In this document: positions 60,864-64,000 of the stretch, piece by piece
Layout of the letters: each line of letters opens with the position of its first letter
Position numbering within the stretch: position 1 is the stretch's first letter
From: Parabacteroides gordonii MS-1 = DSM 23371
Lineage (GTDB): Bacteria; Bacteroidota; Bacteroidia; Bacteroidales; Tannerellaceae
DNA length: 64,000 nt
Direction: 5' to 3'
NCBI RefSeq assembly: GCF_000969825.1
Contig: NZ_KQ033919.1
Coordinates: 4,042,749-4,106,748, forward strand
Notes under the pieces: generated by a model
Told to the model about the DNA's origin: nothing
The model's input: the letters and a program-made list of their open reading frames with translations, nothing else
Database searches by the model: none
Program-made: the position numbers and the translations under genes

Positions 60864-61391
60864 ATGGACGAGACACAACTAATAGAAGGTTGTAGGAAGG
60901 GGGACAGGCTGGCTCAGAAAGAGCTTTACGAGAGGTATTCCCGCAAAATGATGGGGGTTTGTCTGCGTTATGTGAACGACAGGGAGACTGCCCGAGATTT
61001 GTTGCAGGATGGTTTTGTAAAGGTTTTTACCAGTATGGACTCTTATTCGGGAGCTGGTTCATTCGAGGGGTGGATGCGGAAGATCTTTGTAAATTGTGCA
61101 TTGGAGTATTTGCGTAAATCAGATGTATTGCGCGAATCGACCGACCTGGATAATACGGCGGAGCTGATCCAGCCCGACAGTTCGGTCATTTCAAGTATGT
61201 CGGCAGCGGAGCTGATGCAGTTGGTACAAGAGTTGCCAACCGGTTTCCGTACGGTATTCAACTTGTTCGCAATAGAAGGATATTCCCATAAGGAGATCAG
61301 TGAGATGTTGAATATTACGGAAAGTACGTCACGTTCACAGTTTACGCGCGCCAAACAGATGTTACAAAAGAGGATTAACGCTTTGTATTGA
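60864..61391 (+). CDS. ECF-type sigma factor paired with a dual-membrane anti-sigma protein
   Basis: 175 residues with region 2 at about 10-85 ('AQKELYERYSRKMMGVCLRYV', 'ARDLLQDGFVKVFTSMDSY') and region 4 at about 118-170 ('LPTGFRTVFNLFAIEGYSHKEISEMLNITESTSRSQF'). This is the large SigW-like ECF group of Bacteroidetes, not the FecI-like group used by the polysaccharide loci. The next gene, 9 bases downstream, encodes a protein with a cytoplasmic anti-sigma-like N-terminus and an outer-membrane barrel. This pairing corresponds to the Das/Dma sigma/anti-sigma arrangement described in B. thetaiotaomicron, where it controls outer-membrane vesiculation. Confidence 0.9.
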   Translation: MDETQLIEGCRKGDRLAQKELYERYSRKMMGVCLRYVNDRETARDLLQDGFVKVFTSMDSYSGAGSFEGWMRKIFVNCALEYLRKSDVLRESTDLDNTAELIQPDSSVISSMSAAELMQLVQELPTGFRTVFNLFAIEGYSHKEISEMLNITESTSRSQFTRAKQMLQKRINALY

Positions 61392-61400
61392 AAGGAGAAA

Positions 61401-62666
61401 ATGGAAAAGGAAAGAGATACATTTGATGATATGTTCCGCTTGAAATTGCAAGATTTTGAGGTGGATACGATGCCGGGGGATTGGGAGGCTATTGCCGATC
61501 GTTTACCGGTAAAAGCACCGGTACCTTTCCGTCGAACGCTTCGCTACTGGGCTGCTGCGGCAGTTATTTCATTATTGATGATAACAGGAGGCGTTTATAT
61601 GTTTAAGTCGGAGAAGGAAGTGGCTCCGATCGCAGAGAAGATAGAGAAAGAGACTAAAAAGGTGGAGACTGAGCTGGCTAAAGAGGCTGAAGCTCCCGTC
61701 GCACCGGTAGAGCCGATAAAGGAAAAAGTAACTGCATCACCGATAGCCGTAGTGCAACAGCCGGCTAAAGTGCAGTCAACATATAAGGCGGCCGTAAAGG
61801 TTGCCGATACTGAACCTGCCATTATTTCTTCAGATGATGATTTGGAGGAGCAAGCAGAAGTAATAATACATCCGGATGAAGAACCTGTAGTGGTTGAAAA
61901 AGAAGAAGTTGCACAGGATCATCCGGAAGTGGGTTCTGCTACTACCCGGTCGTTGATAGCAGATGCTGCTCCGGTGGGTAAAAAAGAAAAAGAAGTGTCT
62001 CCGCGTAAATGGGGATTCGGTATGGGAGGTGGTAGTGTGACAGCGGGTACAAATAACTCGTTGAATACATACGCACTGAAAAATACGATGATGACAGATC
62101 AGGAGTTATTATTCCTCAATGCTGCTAACTTTGAGAATAATACATATCCGAAGACAAACATACATCATAAGACACCGATATCAGTGGGCTTTTCTGTAAG
62201 CCGTTATCTGAATAACCGGTTTGCCTTGTTGATGGGGTTGAATTATACGTTTTTGTCTTCTACCTGGGATGTGGATGCCCCGATATATTATAATAAGACA
62301 GCACAAAAGCTTCATTTTATCGGTATTCCGGTTTCTTTGTCCTATAAGATTGCTGAATGGAATCGTTTCCAGGTGTATGCCGCAGCAGGTGCCATGACAG
62401 AAGTGAATGTGTCGGGTAAGTTGATTACAGAGAAATATTCAGGTAAAGAGTTATATGGAAAAGAGAGCGAACATATCCGTATGAAAGAGTGGATGTGGTC
62501 TGTCAATGCCCGTGCAGGTGTAAGCTATCCATTGCTTCGCTTTGTAAGTCTTTATGCGGAAGCGGGTGTCGACTATTACTTTGACAATGGAAGTACGATT
62601 GAAACCGTACGTTCCGAAAAACCATTTAATGTAAGTCTTCAGGCCGGATTCCGCCTGGGTTTCTAA
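61401..62666 (+). CDS. Dual membrane-spanning anti-sigma-like protein with outer-membrane barrel
   Basis: 421 residues. The first ~45 residues are hydrophilic with an anti-sigma-like 'FDDMFRLKLQDFE...PGDWEAIADRL' pattern; one inner-membrane helix follows (about 48-67, YWAAAAVISLLMITGGVYMF); then a Glu/Lys/Pro/Val-rich periplasmic spacer (about 70-195); and finally an outer-membrane beta-barrel (about 200-421, from KWGFGMGGGSVTAG to the terminal NVSLQAGFRLGF). One chain would therefore reach from cytoplasm to outer membrane and could pass envelope status directly to the sigma factor encoded 9 bases upstream. The architecture matches the Dma proteins of B. thetaiotaomicron. It is often annotated just as a porin-family protein. 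Confidence 0.82.
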   Translation: MEKERDTFDDMFRLKLQDFEVDTMPGDWEAIADRLPVKAPVPFRRTLRYWAAAAVISLLMITGGVYMFKSEKEVAPIAEKIEKETKKVETELAKEAEAPVAPVEPIKEKVTASPIAVVQQPAKVQSTYKAAVKVADTEPAIISSDDDLEEQAEVIIHPDEEPVVVEKEEVAQDHPEVGSATTRSLIADAAPVGKKEKEVSPRKWGFGMGGGSVTAGTNNSLNTYALKNTMMTDQELLFLNAANFENNTYPKTNIHHKTPISVGFSVSRYLNNRFALLMGLNYTFLSSTWDVDAPIYYNKTAQKLHFIGIPVSLSYKIAEWNRFQVYAAAGAMTEVNVSGKLITEKYSGKELYGKESEHIRMKEWMWSVNARAGVSYPLLRFVSLYAEAGVDYYFDNGSTIETVRSEKPFNVSLQAGFRLGF

Positions 62667-62708
62667 ATAAACAAATACTAATAACATAAAAAAAAAAGAA
62701 CAGAAAAA

Positions 62709-63461
62709 ATGAAGAAACTTAAGTTTTTAGGTGCGGTAGCTATGGCTACAGTTTTGTTGACCTCTTGCTTGGATGGGGGAAATAATGAAAGTTCATACGA
62801 AGCATATGCTGTAGTGAAGATGTCTACTAAATCTTTCAAAAATCTGGCATATGAGAGTGATTATTCAGTACCTATTTATCATCCTCAATTGGATAATTTG
62901 TCTGAGGGGCAATGTATTTATGCCTGGAAAAAAATAAATGGTGATGATCCGGTTAATCAGTCTGCTACTGAATATTATACGGCATCTGAATTTCAATATA
63001 GAAAAGTTTCTACAGGAGATGTTGCTCCTTATTTAGATGATACTACTACTATTAAAAAAAATGAAATGACAATTCTTGATGCAGGGGTTGGTGGATATAT
63101 GAAAGGTATGCTTTTTGTTTTGTCTAGCCATCCTAATGCGTCTAGTGATCAGTCTAACCTGATGTCATTATCATTTGATAGAAATCAGGAAGTAAAGGAA
63201 ATTAATGGTCAGCGTGTTTATGAAGTTTTCTTACGTGCAGTGAAGGTTACCGATGGTAAAAATAGTACGGGTAACGTGACTTTTGAGAATGCCTTTCCTA
63301 TGAGTACTTTCTTTAGTTATGCAACAGCTCAGGAAAAGAGTGAAAATAAGACGAATGTATATTTCCGATTTAACTATATAAAAGAATTTAATAAGGATAC
63401 AACAGCGGCTACCTGGGCTACATCGAAGGTGCTTGATTATCCTATACCAGAAGAAAAATAA
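62709..63461 (+). CDS. Lipoprotein of unknown family
   Basis: 250 residues with a lipoprotein signal (C20 in VLLTSC, followed by the acidic LDGGNNE that favours surface export in Bacteroidetes). The mature part is beta-rich without a motif I know ('AYAVVKMSTKSF', 'QRVYEVFLRAVKVTDGK', 'NVYFRFNYIKEFN'). It begins 42 bases after the dual-membrane anti-sigma gene. In B. thetaiotaomicron the comparable sigma/anti-sigma system acts through a NigD-family lipoprotein; this protein could play such a role but I cannot show that it belongs to that family. The codon use is more AT-rich than in the two genes before it. Confidence 0.75.
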   Translation: MKKLKFLGAVAMATVLLTSCLDGGNNESSYEAYAVVKMSTKSFKNLAYESDYSVPIYHPQLDNLSEGQCIYAWKKINGDDPVNQSATEYYTASEFQYRKVSTGDVAPYLDDTTTIKKNEMTILDAGVGGYMKGMLFVLSSHPNASSDQSNLMSLSFDRNQEVKEINGQRVYEVFLRAVKVTDGKNSTGNVTFENAFPMSTFFSYATAQEKSENKTNVYFRFNYIKEFNKDTTAATWATSKVLDYPIPEEK

Positions 63462-63486
63462 GAAATATTTAAATTGTATTTTAATG

Positions 63487-63518
63487 AAAAGAGAATTCCA
63501 TTTTGGAGTTCTCTTTTT
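63487..63518. terminator. Bidirectional terminator between the lipoprotein gene and trxA
   Basis: GAGAATTCC (63491-63499) pairs with GGAGTTCTC (63505-63513; one G-T wobble), with a five-base loop, flanked by AAAA and TTTTT. The converging genes end at 63461 and 63573. Confidence 0.85.
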
Positions 63519-63572
63519 ACATATTCTATAATATTATAGCTGTTTGTATTGTCTAGATTAAGTCTGAATGTA

Positions 63573-63875
63573 TTAAAATATTAGGTGATTTTTTATTTCT
63601 TGCAAAAGAGCACTTTTCTCCATTACTCCAGACGTACGCCAAACAGCTTCTCCCTTTTTGAAAATAATCAATGTTGGAACAGACTGAATGCGATATTGAT
63701 TGGCTACAGCTTCATTCTTATCCACATCGATTTTGAGAACACGTGCTTGTCCAACTAATTCTTTCCCTAAAGCTTCGACCGTAGGGCTCATCACTTTACA
63801 AGGCCCGCACCAAGTTGCGAAAAAGTCTACCAATACAGGTTTGTCCCCGTTTATAATATCTTTGAAAGTTTCCAT
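63573..63875 (-). CDS. trxA: Thioredoxin
   Basis: 100 residues, a single thioredoxin fold without signal peptide, so cytoplasmic. The active site is WCGPCK (C23 and C26), the cis-proline region is IQSVPTLIIF (about 69-78) and the domain begins with the usual 'DKPVLVDFFATWCGPC'. It reduces protein disulfides with electrons from thioredoxin reductase, encoded at 54977-55930. It stands alone, transcribed toward the bidirectional terminator. Confidence 0.95.
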   Translation of the reverse strand: METFKDIINGDKPVLVDFFATWCGPCKVMSPTVEALGKELVGQARVLKIDVDKNEAVANQYRIQSVPTLIIFKKGEAVWRTSGVMEKSALLQEIKNHLIF

Positions 63876-64000
63876 ATTGTTCGTATTTATGTTGGTCGTA
63901 AATTATAGTTTCTATTTTTATTTATAACAGTTACGTTGTAGTGCTTGTTCATTAATCTGAGTGATTGGAGGATATAAAATACTTTTGTCGATCAAGTGAA

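Overview
The window comes from a member of the order Bacteroidales, most likely Parabacteroides or a close relative. The signs are two SusC/SusD pairs with ECF sigma/FecR anti-sigma control, Bacteroidetes-type promoters (TTTG about 19-21 nt before TAnnTTTG), many SPII lipoproteins, a T9SS-like C-terminal tail, a NADP-type glutamate dehydrogenase and a GH84 enzyme very like the B. thetaiotaomicron one. The genus is an inference from gene content. No rRNA, tRNA, CRISPR array, insertion sequence or integrase was seen.

Layout. 1-5560: a tightly packed operon of a TonB receptor (5' end outside the window), an MFS transporter, HemN and protoporphyrinogen oxidase, which looks like tetrapyrrole uptake plus the last oxidative steps of heme synthesis. 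5596-7674: two small membrane proteins, then gdhA with a clear promoter and terminator. 7800-20611 (minus strand): polysaccharide utilisation locus 1 (sigma, FecR, SusC, SusD, GH84, metallo-beta-lactamase-fold protein, GH3), probably for GlcNAc-containing glycans. 20834-25207 (minus): a GH127 lipoprotein, then an RlmI-like methyltransferase, a 3'-5' exonuclease and a DUF5063 protein in one operon. 25240-39963: an AT-rich accessory region with a DUF4143 ATPase behind an array of three operator-like repeats, an HU-like protein behind a palindrome cluster, a membrane-bound TPR/HTH regulator, a cassette of small secreted proteins, a 2004-residue RHS protein ending in a putative zinc metallopeptidase, two paralogous secreted proteins that may be immunity proteins, and a beta-barrel protein. 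40046-51565 (plus): locus 2 (sigma, FecR, SusC, SusD, beta-helix/GH43, GH42), probably for galactose/arabinose-containing glycans. 51727-57451: ftsK, a LolA-like protein, trxB and a GHL10-type hydrolase. 57499-60676: a Cys-rich protein, a TonB receptor and an HMA-domain protein, probably a metal module. 60864-63461: an ECF sigma factor, an anti-sigma protein that appears to span both membranes, and a lipoprotein. 63573-63875 (minus): trxA.

How it works together. In both polysaccharide loci susC is preceded by the same bipartite motif (AGTATTAAC, 16 nt, TATGA) and then by a hairpin with a TTGGCG loop in the predicted 5' leader; in both, a strong hairpin after susD separates the transport genes from the enzymes. 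The most novel-looking system is the RHS locus at about 27.7-39.1 kb: regulator, secreted proteins, polymorphic toxin-like RHS protein and paired exported immunity candidates.
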